Positions 24,607 to 38,092 are shown, numbered from the stretch's first letter. The stretch is DNA of 64,000 nt from Toxoplasma gondii ME49 (GCF_000006565.2 NC_031477.1:1520043-1584042); one strand, 5' to 3'. Program-made: numbers and translations. The notes: a model not told the origin generated them from the letters alone.

Positions 24607-25051
24607 CAGGTCCAGTTACTAAAAACTGTTCACGGTATTTTGTCCATGGAATGTTTTAAATGAAATAGCACCTCGACTATGTGCATCTAACATACATTTC
24701 ACGAGTCGTTGTGACTCCAGCGAAGCCCATGAAACATGTACTTAATCTATAGCATATTCCAATCGGCATCGACTGCACGTTCCTCCGCTGTGCTTGACAC
24801 TCGGAGAGTAACATTCTTCCAGGACACGTCGGGAAAACGGGAACACTTGCAATAACAGGCGATTTTGACCCCCGGAAAAAAAGTCCTGCCACACCCTTGT
24901 CCACAAGCTGGGTCGTGCAAAAAAAAAGAAACGTAAGCTAAAGGTAGGATTTCACCGTATAAGCCATAGGACCGCTTCAGGAAATTCCGCGACGCTATGC
25001 GTGCGCTTGTGGCGACACCAGTTGCTTCATAGGGCATCCTGGCCCCAACAC
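24607..25051. other. Convergent intergenic spacer
   Basis: This 445-bp spacer separates the 3' ends of the coiled-coil gene (+) and hexokinase (-). It should hold both 3' UTRs. Short A runs are present; no other element is seen. Confidence 0.5.
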
Positions 25052-28000
25052 TCAGTTCACATCTGCGATCAGAGCAGCACCCTTGCCAGAGCCGTCATCC
25101 GCAATGCAGTAGTGAATGTTTTTCGCCGCGTCGCCGGCGACCAATTTTGTGTAGTACTCAACAGCCTCCCGGTACCACTGGTTCTTCACATACAAAGCAC
25201 CATCAATTCCTACGGTGGATCCGGTGTCAAGTCGCTGCACAACAGCACAAGCAGAATCACAGCGTCCACCTCGTTTAGGAATCGCGCCCGAACGGGAAAA
25301 AATCAGAACTGAATGCGCCGGGATAGTTTGGAAAAAATTTTAGTTACTACGGAACTTACCCCTGTTCGGTAGCACAGAGCGACCGCCAGCGTTGCAGCGA
25401 ACGCGGCTGAGCGGTCGAAGACGAGTCGGCAAATCTCCCAGATGCACTTGATGTCGTCCAAGTCCATCGTCACACCCCAGCACTCCTTGATAGCCTGAAT
25501 GCTGGCGGCTTTGTCCTGGCTATGGTCATCACGGATCGTCGAGGCCGTTTCACCATGAATCGAGTGTCTGACACTGAGAAACACATACACAGCAGTAACC
25601 GGAAGCTGTGTTATTCGGGGAATCCGTGTCGCGGTGTCTAAGAACCCAAGGACTCGCCCAGCAGCCTTCAACATCCACACAGAAGATTGTTTACCTTGCT
25701 TTCTCGGGGGCACGGGCGCCAAATACTCTGACAGCAGCGACCCGGACGATTTCGCCGATGTAGTAGCCCGACACGAGTTTCTCGAATTGCTGTTTGCCTC
25801 TGTTGTGTGTCTTCTCATCGACCTGAACGCAGAGAACAAATGTAACAGGATAGCCTAATTGAGCGCCCATAACTGCACCTCATATACCGTCCTCAAAAGA
25901 AACACCAACTCTTGCATGTGCGCAAGGAGAGTTAATCTTCCAGATCCTGCATCACCACAGACCCACCTCGACGTCGATTTCGTTGCGCGGAAGATCCTTG
26001 TGGAAGTTGCCTGCCTCCATATTCACGACGGTACCCGTGTAGCCATAGTTGCTAGCTTCAGGTTCCACGTAGCACGCGTTGAACCCGGTGCCGATGATGA
26101 GTCCAACACGGCACTCCGGAGTGCCTGGCACTCTTTGATATGCGCAAGACACCAATGTGCCAACCTGACAGAGACAAGCGAAGTCCAAAGACGGGCTTCA
26201 CAGTGAGCGGCTCACCGCTTTCCCACTCAACAGACTATAGTCAGCAGAAAAAAAGAATACTCCCGCGTGGATGCGCACATCAAGGGAGCCATCGCTGCAC
26301 GGCTAGTTATGCCTTCGGACACTACCATGATCTCTCACGCTTCCACGTAAAATGTGCTTACCGTGTCGTTCACGATAGCCTTGCAGACAGCAGGAACGTT
26401 ATGACGTTGCAGTGCATCGGCAAGCAACACTGCCACATCTTTGCCTTCTACACGATCCGGGTTCTCGCGGCCAGTTTCGAAGCCCTTTGTCCACTCAATG
26501 AGAAAGCTAGAGTTCAACGCCTGGAAACACAAATCGATGGCTTTCTCGAAGTGTATGAGTCACGACATCAGAAACCCGGCTTCCACCTCGCCGCATTTGT
26601 GGCCTTGCCAGTTCCTGAAGAAATGTCAGCAAAGTGTCGTTCCCTCACTCTTCCTCTCGGGAAAGTTACCGACATCGAGGACCCAATAGTGCTCTGTTTT
26701 ACGATTCCAAAAACTCACCGCTTGGGCGCAAGGAAAAGAGAAAGTGAATCCAACTGGGACAGGTGTGTTGGTCTCTTCCGCCTTCTTCAGGTCTCCGGAT
26801 CTATCCATCAGGCCGCGGATGCACATGGCGAATTGGTCGAACAGTTCTTTGCCTCCTGCCTTCTTGTCCATGAATCCCTTGGTGCATCGATGTTCCGCGC
26901 TTCTCAGGCTGTACGTAAACACGCAAAGCAAAGCACACATTGAGCACCACGATGACAGGCTCGCCAGCTTCTCGTTCGCTCTCAACAAACCGGCAGCTAG
27001 CGACAGCGTCCAACGCCATTCGTTAAAGTGTGCTTACCAGATTTTGTCTTGAATAATTTCCATTTTGCCCTTGCCAAGAAGAGAACAACGAACAGCCCGG
27101 CATGTCGAGCCTCCGAAGTCGATGGCATATGCCTCGCCGACTTCGGCACCAGTCGGCAGATTCGACACGCAGCTGTCCAGCATTTTCATCGAGCATTCCT
27201 CAGGCACCCATGTGATGCCGTGTCTCTTGTGCATTTCCAAGCCCTGAGCGCAAAATCCAGTTTCAGACGACGAAATGGAGATGAAGGCGAAGCTGTCTCG
27301 TGCGCCCGAAAGCGAGGCAGGCGAAGAAGCGGAGAGAGCTTCGAACAAACAGCAAATATGCACAACCGAGAAGACACCGAGAGCGAACGCACAAGAACAG
27401 CAACGGCCTTCTTGCACGAGTGTCATGCAACCAGACGGTACAGTCATCCCACCTCCGTTCTGAAAGACTGTCAGTACCGTGACGCTTGAAAACGAAATTC
27501 TCTCTCGCTTCGATCATTTCACAGAGACAAAAGTGTAAACGGGGGTTGCTAGAGAGGCAAGAGCATGGTAGTGCACGGCCTTCCCACCACTGAAAGTTAC
27601 TCCTTGAAATGAAATAGCAATTTGTCAAACAGAGGCCACAATACTCACGCGTTGTAGCTCCTTCAAGAAGCTTTCGTGCAGCTCCAGCAGAACCTCGCGT
27701 GTCGGGGTCATCATTTTGCGAACGACCTGAGAGGACATGGAATTGGAAAAGATAGGACTGTTGTTCTTTGGCCTGTCATACAGAATCGTTGCATGCTAAA
27801 AAAAAAGCTCTTCCCCGGGCCCGCATGTGCTCAGAAATCTCACATTTGTCACTCCCCGCTCCCCGGTAAACTCAGGTTTCTCGCTACTGCTTCGAGTCGC
27901 ACGAGAGACCCAATTTGTTCGTGCTGAAATCAAGGCAGCTTTTGGGCAGCTGCTTGTCACACAAACCCTGCCACACACAAATACGAGGCTCCAACGGACT

Positions 28001-28328
28001 TGCACTTCATCGGGGGAAGTAGGTACGACTATTTTTCCACCGTGTATCTTCGAATGCCAAGGAAACAGTCCCGAGGTGGCAGCACCAGGGACGAAAAATA
28101 GGACATTTTGACGTATTTTTCCCGGCGCATTTACACAAGGTGCCAAAAATGTAGCGATATTCGTGCAAATCAGCATCAACTCAAATGTGTGCATAACCTA
28201 CGTACACACCCACACTGCACACGGACGAAATTACACAGATTTTATGGTCCCCGTCGACCCAGCTGTGATGTCCACACCTCCAGCTCCGCGAGCTGCTTCG
28301 CTTCGTCGCCTGGTTGACGAGGCTGCAT
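25052..28328 (-). CDS. Hexokinase, 468 aa, 9 exons
   Basis: Hexokinase phosphorylates glucose with ATP, the first step of glycolysis, in the cytosol. Exons are 28328-28278, 27726-27649, 27243-27038, 26908-26719, 26520-26362, 26164-25967, 25822-25695, 25573-25360 and 25234-25052. All phases close to exactly 1407 nt. The ATG follows ACAAA, a good coccidian start context, and opens MQPRQPGDEAKQLAELE. Visible motifs are the phosphate-1 loop IDFGGSTCRAV, the sugar-binding signature VGFTFSFPCAQ, catalytic Asp in AIVNDT at the exon 5/6 join, the phosphate-2 loop GLIIGTGFNACYVE, and the adenosine loop IADDGSGKGAALIA near the C terminus. Length (468) equals the known T. gondii enzyme, about half the 100-kDa mammalian forms. 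There is no N-terminal mitochondrial-binding hydrophobic segment. Introns are 121-551 nt, shorter than in the flanking regions. Confidence 0.97.
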
Positions 28329-31300
28329 TTTGTTGACAAGGAAGGGGTTGAACTTGAGAAGGAGGATCTACGATTCACCGCTGAGCAAACACAGAAGAAT
28401 CGAAAGACGTACCGTAGATTGAGGCAATACATGGAATTACAGACTGACGGGATGCGCACACAACGGCCTCGAGAGTGCCGCACGGATGTGAGACACCACC
28501 AGACGACAAAGAGACACTGCAAACGTCAAGAGAAAAAGTACGGACGACCTCAAACCAGGAAACACCTGCACCAGGCAACGCAGATCTGTCGGGACGTCCT
28601 ACCCTGGAACCCTCCAGCACAAATGGCATCCTACGGTCACTTGGTGTGAATAGAGTCCGTTTCCCACCAGCGAGGCAGCAGACACTCTAGGTAGCCCGCC
28701 TTCAGACCAGAACGGCAGTCGCACCTGCAAAGGCCACGGTTTTGACGAGAGAAGACAGAGGCATCTGCCCGAATCGCGCGCTATTTCTCTCCGAAAAAAA
28801 CACGCACCTGTGGGCGTTTCGTCTGTTGCCCGCGAGAAAAATTTCGGCCGAGTGCACCGATGTTATGTCGAGCCGACCACTGTTTGTCTACCGCGCAAGA
28901 CGGATGGGAGTTGTTTTTGTTCTTGTCTGAACGCATTCGTTGAGAATGTGACTGGGCAAAAGGCTGCTCGTGGCCCGCTTCTCTCTCGCCATCGCCTGCT
29001 TACCGGATGTCGAACGATGTAAGCGATATGCGCCGTCTAAACGTGGTGTGTCGGTGGGGGCGGGTCGCATGCAAAAACCGGACGCTGATTTCTGCCGAGT
29101 GCTCATCTACGCCGCCTTCCGTTTTTCGGCGTGTCCCCATACACCCACACTCAAAGCTCCGACGGTCTCGAACCTTCTTTGACAAGCGGGAAAGGCAGAC
29201 ACCCGACGGCCTCACTGTTTTTTTCGCGCATTGCCTCGACGTGCAACAGGGTCCCGTCACAGGAAGTGCGCCTGTCTGTGCGAGGAGCCGCTTTGCCGGT
29301 GCAACGCCCGTCCTCAGCTCTGTCCGTGATCGCAAGGCCGACCGAAGTAGAGCCGCAAGAGGAACACACAAAAACAGGTGGTCAACGCTAGGCGGTCACA
29401 AAAACTTTCATGGAACGCCGAAACTCGACACCGAGGTAGAACGGTGTTGCCTCCCTGAATGACAACACGCGTAGCTTGTTTTAGCGCTGTCCAGAAACAT
29501 CGCGGGATCGACCACCAACGGTTTGCGCCACCCTGCTAGGTCCCTATGTATCTCAGTTCTCCTCGTGGAAGGGTGCAGAAAAACCATACGAACCACAGAG
29601 GGTGTTGCAGACACTCCAATGCCAGGCACACAGCTACGTCAGAAGGAGGTCTGCTGCCTATCGTGTTTCCTAGCAGTAATCCATGTCCTACTTCCGTCCC
29701 CAAGTGGAGTTACGTATTATCTTCGCTCCCGGGGAACCAGAACAGAATATCAAGTTCCTTGCTCTATGGTCCAGGCGTGCTGGACAGATTTCTGGTGCCT
29801 TGCAAGCCTCCAATCCGATGGATTTTCTGCGAATTGGTCATCGCTTCATTCAGGTTCTCTAAGCCCTACATCCACATTGCCTAAGCCGGAAGGACCTGCA
29901 GGTATCCTCGTTATTCGATAACATCTGCCATCAAATAGAGTCGAGTAGACCCCTGTCCTGTTCCCAATTCATAGTTGGGCTTCCATACGCGTATAAATTA
30001 TATCAGGAAACCTGGTTTATGCAACCACAGCCGACAGCCTGAAAGAACGGCATGATACGACTGTCTGCTGAGGCCTGTCAATCCTTCGTATTGGTGGCAA
30101 GGGAGAAAAGCCACACTCAGAAAGACAGCCATCGCGTGGCCTCGTTCCAGGGAGTAGGCGGTGGTTTTTCACGGCACTCTATGCAGGAAGAGTGCTGCTT
30201 TTTTGAATCGGGTTAATGGACTAGTGTACGACCTCCAAGTTTTGGCTTTGCCGTAATACCGTACCTCTTTTTTCGTTTAAGCAACTAAACTGGCGTAGTT
30301 AACTTAAACACGGAGAAGCAAGGTGTGGCAGCGTGGTTGGGGGCCTCACACCCGGTGGTTTGGTTGGAAAAAGTCTCACAGCGCTGTAGATAAGGCATTT
30401 TTAAGCTACAGAGACGCTATTTAGAGCGAGGGCAAAAAATGTGTTTCATTTGCCCGACCTGGCTGCAGAGTCTCGAGGAACGCATACAGCTCTCGAGCAA
30501 ACCAGTTCTTTTCCATCCGCGGGTGGGTTTTTTGTTTCACCTGTCAGCGAAAACAGAACAACATGGCATCCCACATGTCACGAATCCCCAGGGTACTGGA
30601 TAAGCGCTAATTCGAGGTGCATATACTACGGGGAGACGGTGGAGATAATAATCTGCTGTGTTGCTTTTGCGTCTGCGCTGAGCCCCAGTGTTCACCAACT
30701 TGCCTCGACATCGAGCATTCCATCTCTGTTGTTTTGCGTGTGTTTCAAGATCAGCATATGTATGTGCACATCAGCATGCTCCCATTCACGGATGATATAC
30801 GGTCGGGGGCTTCCCAGATTTTTTTACCTCTTGGACTGTGCACAAAGGAAGACGACACGGACACCGGATCGCCGCATGAGGCCTCACGAGTCTAGGACAG
30901 CTCTGCCGCCATATTCGGCACTCGGATTTGCCAACGTCACGACGCAAACGGCTAGTGAACAGTTTCCACTCGCTTCCTCAGAAACAACGAGATTTGCCGT
31001 TGTGCTTCAGCGTGGATATATGGAGAGGGCTGTGCGTCGGGTCACGGTTTCTCATCCGGATGATCACGACGAGTGTTCACACTCTTCAGTTGCGAGGAAA
31101 ACAGATGAAGCGTCCTTACGACCTCTTGACTCTTGCTCACAAGAGCGTTGTGGTTGTTGCAAGACACGCGAAAAGCATTTTCTCTGGGTCTTTCAGTCGC
31201 TGCTAGAGGCGTTTCCCTTCCTGAAATGCTCCTGTGGAGGCGCAACGCAAACGAGCACGTTACATGCTGGCAGCACGGACTAAAGTTCACTGAGTTGCGC

Positions 31301-32470
31301 TAACAAGCGCCTCGCTGCGTATCTTCCTCTCTACTTGGTGGCCCCGGCAGAGCCTCTCGTTAGTGTCGCGTGTTCGTGTCAGAAACACAAACCACAAGTT
31401 TTTTAGAGGCAGTCGCCTTTCAGAAACGCGCACGTCTTTTACACATTAGGGGACTCGCACACATGCGTCCATTCGAGCGTGAGAACGACGTGCATGTATC
31501 TGAAGAGACCGCGAAGTCACCGCTTGTGAGTGTGCCGAATCATGCAAGGGCGCTGGGAATTTTCGCGGTGTCCGGGCGGTGTGTTTTTCCGTTGGCGATT
31601 GAATGGATGCATGCAGCGAAATGGAACGGAAGAAAGGTGTTTTACGTTTCTCTTTTGTGTCTGCGCTGGCTTCTCTGCTCCCTTCTTTTTGCGCATTTCC
31701 GAAACGAAGCGCGAAAAAAAGCGCGTCCACTCCGCTCCTCGGCCTTCACAATGTGACACTCGACGCCTCTCTGTACACTTCTGAAATACAGTGGGTTTTT
31801 AAAAGCGTCCACGCCGGGGTTCGTGCTTTTCGGCCGTGCATGTTTCCTGGAACTTCGCCTTCCGGAAACGACGCTCCCGCATGTGAAGCGCTTTCGAACG
31901 CACGCCCGTTTCTACCGCCTTTCTTCGAGGTCTCCGGTCCTCGAACGGTTTGCGCAGATCGCGCGCGGCGTTTGCTTTCGCAGTTCGCGTCCGTTCCTCT
32001 CAAGTCACAGTTCGCGTTTTTCCCCTCTTCGCAGATTCGCCTCCTGTCTGCTCCCTGCAAGTCACTTTTCGCTTCTTCGCCTGCCGAGCCTCGCACGCGT
32101 GTCTTCCTCCCTTGCTCTCCGACTGTTGACGTCTGCAGTCCACCCGTCCGCTCTTTCCCTGATTCCCGACAAGGCAGAAAGCACCTTTTTCGCGTGCCAT
32201 GCCGCGAGAGTGCCACCCAGAACCGTCGAAGACATTTCGCCATTCGTGTGCTGCAATGCCACCGGGTGCAACCGCTTTGCGAGGCATCTGAGGGCAGTTC
32301 GCCGCGCTCGACGGAATCTTCGCAGACGCCTTCCTGGTGGATGTCAGTACCCAGCCACTGCGCGAGACGCGTTTTCCCGTAGCCTGGCGCCGGGGGACGT
32401 TGCCCACGCGAAAGAGGCCGCGGAAAACTCGCCTCCACCGCCCAGAGTTACTGCAGCTGCCCCCACAGAG
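28329..32470. promoter_or_regulatory. 4.1-kb intergenic region: hexokinase promoter and PPP4R2 upstream region
   Basis: Hexokinase (-) and PPP4R2 (+) diverge from this interval. Several moderately long frames occur (for example around 29.0-29.5 and 30.4-31.3 kb, +), but none has a family motif, phase-compatible splice partners or a good start context, so none is called. From 31.82 kb a frame is open into the PPP4R2 start and may be an N-terminal extension or 5' leader. Confidence 0.4.
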
Positions 32471-35400
32471 ATGGAGCAGTTCGACGGAGAAGCGCTGAAA
32501 TCCAGCAGTCCCGGCCCTGCTCACGCGGCGGACAACGGAGAACCTGCCCCTTCTGCGCCGCCTGGAGTCACCGGCACACCTCCCGTGGAAAAACTTTGCA
32601 CAGAGGCCACCATTTACCGCCTTACGGTTCAGCGAATCGTCGGTGCGTGACCGCAGAGTCACCCTTGTTCGCCTGTAGCCCGCATAGCTCCTTCCCTTGG
32701 CGATGCACGGGTCGCGTCACATGGCGACCGCTCCTCCTCGTCCGTCCACGTTAGCCTGAACGCAGCAGTGCACTCGCGGAAAAACCTCTGTGTGTCTTTC
32801 TTCCAGGAGAACTCTGTCGCGCTTCCTGCCCCCTTGTGTTTTGCGGCACCGCTCCTCCGGACCTCTTGACTGGCGCCGGGCACCTGACCATATAACCATA
32901 TACCTGCCGCTCGAGTGTATGTACACCTGGGGGAGCGTGCCGCGTGTGTGTGCGTCCCTCAGATTTTGTCAACATCTACTACTCGGTGAAGGCGTCCGTG
33001 GCCGCGCCGGCTTCGGGGCCGAAGGACGCGGAAGACGCGAAAGACGGCAAGGCGCGCCATGCGGAGATCGACGCAGACACCGCGTCCGTCGCCTCTCCGT
33101 CCGGGTCTTCGCCGGACGGCACTCCGACGAGTTCGCTGGGAGCGACGCAGAGTGAGAAGCCGTGCGCGTGTCACTGCGCCTGCTGCTTGAACAGCCGCGG
33201 AGCCGACGGCTGCGCAGTTACGCAGAGTCAGAGTGGCCTTCCGCGACAAAAGACAACGACGAAGCTCGTCGACGTCCCTCAGGAAGGCATCGATGTGCTA
33301 AAGGAAATTGCGCGCACTGGCCAGTGCCGCTATCCGTGGAGCATCGTGAAGATGGTCATTGCGGCGAAAATGGAACAAGTTCGTCAAACGAACCGCTCGA
33401 ATACACGTCTCTGGAGCGCTTGTCTTGGGAGTCATCCGTGGCTTCTTTCCTCAGTTTTCGTTCAAGTCCTGTGGGATGCGAGAGGAGGGCGACGAGACGA
33501 GATGTCTCGCGACACGATTGTCTGCATATGTGTGACGTACAGAAGCATATGGATATGTGAACATGTTTGTCTGTCTGCATGCATCTGTGTGCACACGTAC
33601 CCCTGTGCGTGTCTGTGCATGTATGCGGATGCATCTGCATGCGTGGGAATGTATCCATCTGTTGGCAAGAGGAGGCAGCTGTGCGTGGAAATGCCCCTAT
33701 ATATGCGTGTGTTTGAACAGGTGTGCATGGGTCTTGCATGCGAGAAGAGAGTTGCGGGAGAGGCGCTGTCGTGTGTGTACTTTGCCTCGTTCTTGCGCCA
33801 CCACCGGCGAAAGCTTTCCGGCTCTGTGAGACTTGTGTCTTGCGCTGTGCGTTGCGCTTTTCAGGTTTTCACAGACCTGGCGAAGAGCAGAGTGAAGCGG
33901 AGACTCGCCTTCGATTGGACGACTGCGAGGAATCTCTGCTGCTGCCAAGTCATGCAACTTCGCAGGTGAAGAGACACGCCTCTAGGAAGAGACAGCATGT
34001 GACAGAAATGAAACAAGGCAAGAAAAAGGAAATGGAGAGGAAAGAGGAAGAAGAAAGAAGTCGATTGAGATTCGGACAGCGGTCTGTGGAGAGGCGAGAA
34101 CGCGATGTCAGAACGTTCTTCTTTTCTTCTGTACAGACCCCCGGTAACGGTGCAGAGGCTGTGCGAAGTTCTTCTCCGACCGACTTACGCAAACACAGAA
34201 AAACTCTTCTTTGCTGTCAGAAAGGTGAGGCCTCAAAGGCACAAAGGTTCCAGAAAGTGAAACACACACTTTCCCTCACACGCATATATATATATATATA
34301 TACATAGATATGTACAGGTGTATATATGCATATATGCATAGTCATGTGTGTCTGCATTTGTATGGTGCGTGAGTGCGTCTGTCTCTCTTCTGGCAGCATC
34401 GTAATTTGCGTGGCATCACGCGGTTCTGCATTTTTGCGTCTGACAGATATCAGCCGACTCCTTGCCGCAGCTGCCTTGATTGTGAATCTTGAAAGTCGAT
34501 CTCTCTCTCTGTCGAGGAACTTGGCCTTGAGCAGTCGCGACGAGTGCAAGCGTTGCACCACGCGCTCTGAGCTTTGCGTTTCCGGTTTCCTGTTCTTTGC
34601 TTCTTTCCTTCGGGAAGGGCGGAGGAAGTTCATTTCTACTCTCTCTGCGTTCTTTCTGGCCTGCGCCTGTTTTCAGCTGCTTCTTGTGCGCGGGTGTCTG
34701 CACGAGCCGGTGGAGATTCCGGCTTTCGTTCAACTGTCTTCCATCCCGGGGATCAGATACGCAGAAATGGTAAAGAGACACGGGCAAAAGAACGAGGCCC
34801 ACTTCGCTGTGCGTTGACCGTGTTTCCTGCGTCTCTGCTCTTCTTGTCCATTCGCCGTAGAACATCAGAAAGCCTCCTCGCAGTTTTCGCTCCCTGCGCG
34901 AGCGGCTCTCGGAGATACGCAGTTTTTCCTTGCAGCGCGTCGAGTCACGTTGCCACGAATCCTTTTCACTGTCAAGTTACCGGCTGTGTTGTGAAGCAGA
35001 CGCTTTCTGGAAGTTCAGACAAACACGAGGGGTGTCAACATCTCGGGGGTGTTCCCGCTTCACTTCACACCGGCCGCGCATCTCGCGCAGACATTTATTT
35101 TGTCTGTGCGCATGCATGCACACAACGAACCAGACGCTCTAACAAACATGCGAAAGGGACTCTACGTGCATGACACACAACACACACACACACACATGCA
35201 ATTTCTCTCTATATATACATATATATATGTATATATATACATATATATATATGCATGTCTCGGGTATTTACTAAGACTGCGTGTGCGGAGAGACTCATCA
35301 CGAGCGACATCCAGGGCACCTTCGTGTGTCAGTTTCTCCGCGTTTCTGCTGCACTGGGCTACGGTTCACATCTTGAAGGTTTTTTCGTCGAGTCGTCGCT

Positions 35401-36891
35401 TTCTTGAGTGGATTTCCCAGTCTCTGGACGTTTTTCGCACCGCCTTTTCTGCGATGTCTGTGCTGCTCGACGCAGAAAGTCTCAGACCTCGCGGCGCCTG
35501 CATTCTGGGTGCAGAATCCTCGAGTCGGTTTGCATGCGCGGCAGGGCTGCGAGGGAGCGCGCGCGGCGTCTCCAGAGCTTCGGGGCAACACACCAAGCCA
35601 CGAGAACTCGGAGCTCTCGCGCGGGGGACCTGCAGTGGCAGGCGAATCTCTCTGCGAGTCGAGCAACAGTCAAGCTTGTTGCAGCGTCTGCTGTTGCTGT
35701 CGGGACTGGCTCGCGGACATCGACGACTGCGATCCCGCCGCGTCTCTGGGAGAAGACGCGCGAAGAAGTGGACGACACAGCGAAGGCGACGCAGAACTCT
35801 CGAATGTGCGACGCGACTCCAGAGACAGCGAAAACGGCGTCTCAACTCTCCCGCTCGTGCGTGCAGAAGACACCGGGCGGGAAGCAGACAGACGGAGAGA
35901 CGATGACCGCGACGAACGCCCAGAGACACACGGCCGAGACGAACGAGGAGGAGAGGCAGAAGACGGAGAAGGCGGAGAAGACATAGAGGGAGAGAGAGAA
36001 GGAGAGGGGGGCGACATGGAGTGTGCGCCAGAGGAGATGGAAGCGGGTGATAGCGATCCGAGAGAAGGAAGTGAGGGCACAGCGAGAGAAGAGAGAAGAG
36101 GGTCGCCGAGGCTGTCATCTGAGGACGAAGAGTCGAGTTCGGACAGGAACTGTGCTCGTGCGTCGGGGGGAGAAGAAGGCGAAGAGGCATCTTCGCCTCC
36201 GGCTGTCGCTGCGCATGCAGCTTCAGAAGAGGGAGGGGAGGAAAACAGCCTCAAAGGAGACAGCGCAACGTATGGGGGTTCGAGAGCGGCCGCGGGAGAG
36301 GAAGAGACTTCGGAGGAGAGACTGGGAGACAACTGTATGTCTCTCGACTCGGGTGTCAACGCAGACACTCGAGAAACGGAGAAGAGAAAAGCGAGAAGTG
36401 GAAGAAGCGGCTCGACAGAGGACGCGAGTTTTTCGGCTGTCTGTTTAGAAGACGCAGAAGAGAGTAGTTCAGGAAACGAAGCTTCGGGCACACGGAGAGA
36501 GAAAGCAAATGGAGGAGGCCGCGAAGCGCACTCCGCACGAGTGCCAAGGCACCCGCGCGGAGCGATCAGAGACAGCAGAGACTCTTCCGCTGCAGTCTTG
36601 GAGCGCTCAGAGGAGACGGTGGAGACACAGGAGACAGAGGCGCGAGCGCGTGTGTCGCAGGTCGGAAAGCAGACTTGTTCCCAGTCTCCTGGAGAGGCTT
36701 CGGAGGAGCTGAGTGAGGAGAAGCGCGCGAGTCGCTGCAAGAGACAGGGGAGAGAAGACGCAGAGGGAAAGAGAATCACGAGCGAAGCTCGGAAGCGCAA
36801 AGAAGAAAGCGGAGAGAGGGGCCATGCAGAGGGAGAAGACGTTTTCGAAGATCGACGCCCAGTCAAACACGCGAGGTGCGAGGACGTCTGA
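32471..36891 (+). CDS. Protein phosphatase 4 regulatory subunit 2 (PPP4R2-like), 761 aa, 6 exons
   Basis: PPP4R2 binds the PP4 catalytic subunit and guides it in DNA repair, centrosome and splicing-related functions in other eukaryotes. Exons are 32471-32642, 32963-33378, 33865-33965, 34137-34224, 34677-34769 and 35476-36891; all phases close. The family core is recognisable: EIARTGQCRYPWSIVKMVIA (residues ~172-191; family: VAKTG...PWSQxK), then PPVTVQRLCEVLLRPTYANT and LLLVRGCLHEP. Exon 2 also holds a Cys-rich insert (CACHCACCLNSRG). The last exon encodes a 470-residue tail dominated by Glu, Asp, Arg and Ser, ending in a basic RRPVKHARCEDV; human PPP4R2 likewise ends in an acidic tail. A nuclear location is inferred from the basic clusters. 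The start could lie upstream, because the frame is open to 31823. Confidence 0.85.
34283..34303. repeat. (TA)n microsatellite in PPP4R2 intron 4
   Basis: A short pure TA run lies in intron 34225-34676, followed by TATG/CATA variants to about 34340. Confidence 0.85.
35206..35252. repeat. (TA)n microsatellite in PPP4R2 intron 5
   Basis: TA-rich array interrupted by C and G, preceded by a (CA)n run at about 35175-35195. It lies between exons 5 and 6. Confidence 0.85.
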
Positions 36892-37509
36892 ACAGCGAGA
36901 GAAGCCGTCAGGAAGAAGCCAGAAGGGTGGAGTGTCTGTTTAATGTCGATTTCTGCTTCTGAAGAGGTCGCAAGTGGACGCGCGAAACGCGGTCTTCAGT
37001 AGACAAAAGAGAAGGGGGACCCTCGAGAGACTCTTCTCTTCTTAAGCTGTCTACTGACGAAAGACGCGCACGGAGGCCTTTAGTAGCAAGGCCTGCCAAC
37101 TCTGCCGTGACAGACGAAATACACTCCAGTGCTTTGGAGAAAGCGCATGCACTTATAACTCGAAGAGGCCGTCAGACAGCGAAAGAGAGACGGAAGAGTG
37201 GCAGATGGACAGAGACACTCATGCAGTCAGAGAGAGTGAGAGGGGCGCGGAAGACACGATCGTAACGGTCCCAGGACTGGAAAGACAGAGATCTTTGCTG
37301 ATACAGCGTAGCCAACAGAAATGGTGGTGCTCCGTCTGGGGAACACAGACGGTATCTGACGCTCTACAGACGGAGGAAACCTGAATCTATGAATGAGAAG
37401 AGAGGCTTTTGAGCATCTCTACTTGCGTTCTACTCGTATATCCATCTACGTGTTAACGGCTCTACACCTACGTCTACCTCCTCTTTCGAGCTACACAGAA
37501 ATCTGTAGC

Positions 37510-37512
<3 letters not shown>

Positions 37513-37546
<34 letters not shown>

Positions 37547-37664
37547 GTCTACTCTATGGTACTCACCAACGAGCGGCACGAAAATATGTGCGTATGGCTA
37601 CGAGCGTAGAAACATATATATTTTTTTATAATATATGTATATATATGTATATATATATATATAT
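37513..37664. repeat. Two (TA)n arrays
   Basis: A pure TA run at about 37513-37544 and a TA/TG variant array at about 37613-37664. Confidence 0.9.
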
Positions 37665-38059
37665 GCACGAAACATGGATGTATACACATGTATCTGTACG
37701 GCCACTCGATCGCACTTTCAAGACAAAGAGTTGCGAAGCGTCCTCATGTAGTCTTGAAGAAAGTCAAGAGAACGTTCAGATTTATCGAGGCACAGAGTTT
37801 AGCGTGTTCGTACCAGAGTTACGGATTTCTATGCATCTCGAAGAGCTTTGAATGAATGTGAGGGTAGGAAAAGGTTTTCAGCAAGAAAAGAAATTTTAAA
37901 AAAATCGACGCCTTGGTGAAGTACTAATCGAGTCCGAGGACCATAAAAACGCACAAAAACGTTACACGTCAAAGAATAATTTGAGGAATGTCAGGCCGAA
38001 AAACTCCCCGACAACATCCAAAATCTGTCCATCTTCCCCTACAGGTGGGCCTCCGAAGA

Positions 38060-38060
38060 G

Positions 38061-38092
<32 letters not shown>

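Noticed and set aside
30441..31283. A 280-codon plus frame upstream of PPP4R2
   Set aside because: It starts at GTG, has mixed composition with no motif, and no splice partner in phase.
36023..36448. Arg/Glu-rich alternative frames inside the PPP4R2 tail exon
   Set aside because: Only the 472-codon frame matches the splice phase of exon 5 and runs to a stop without interruption.
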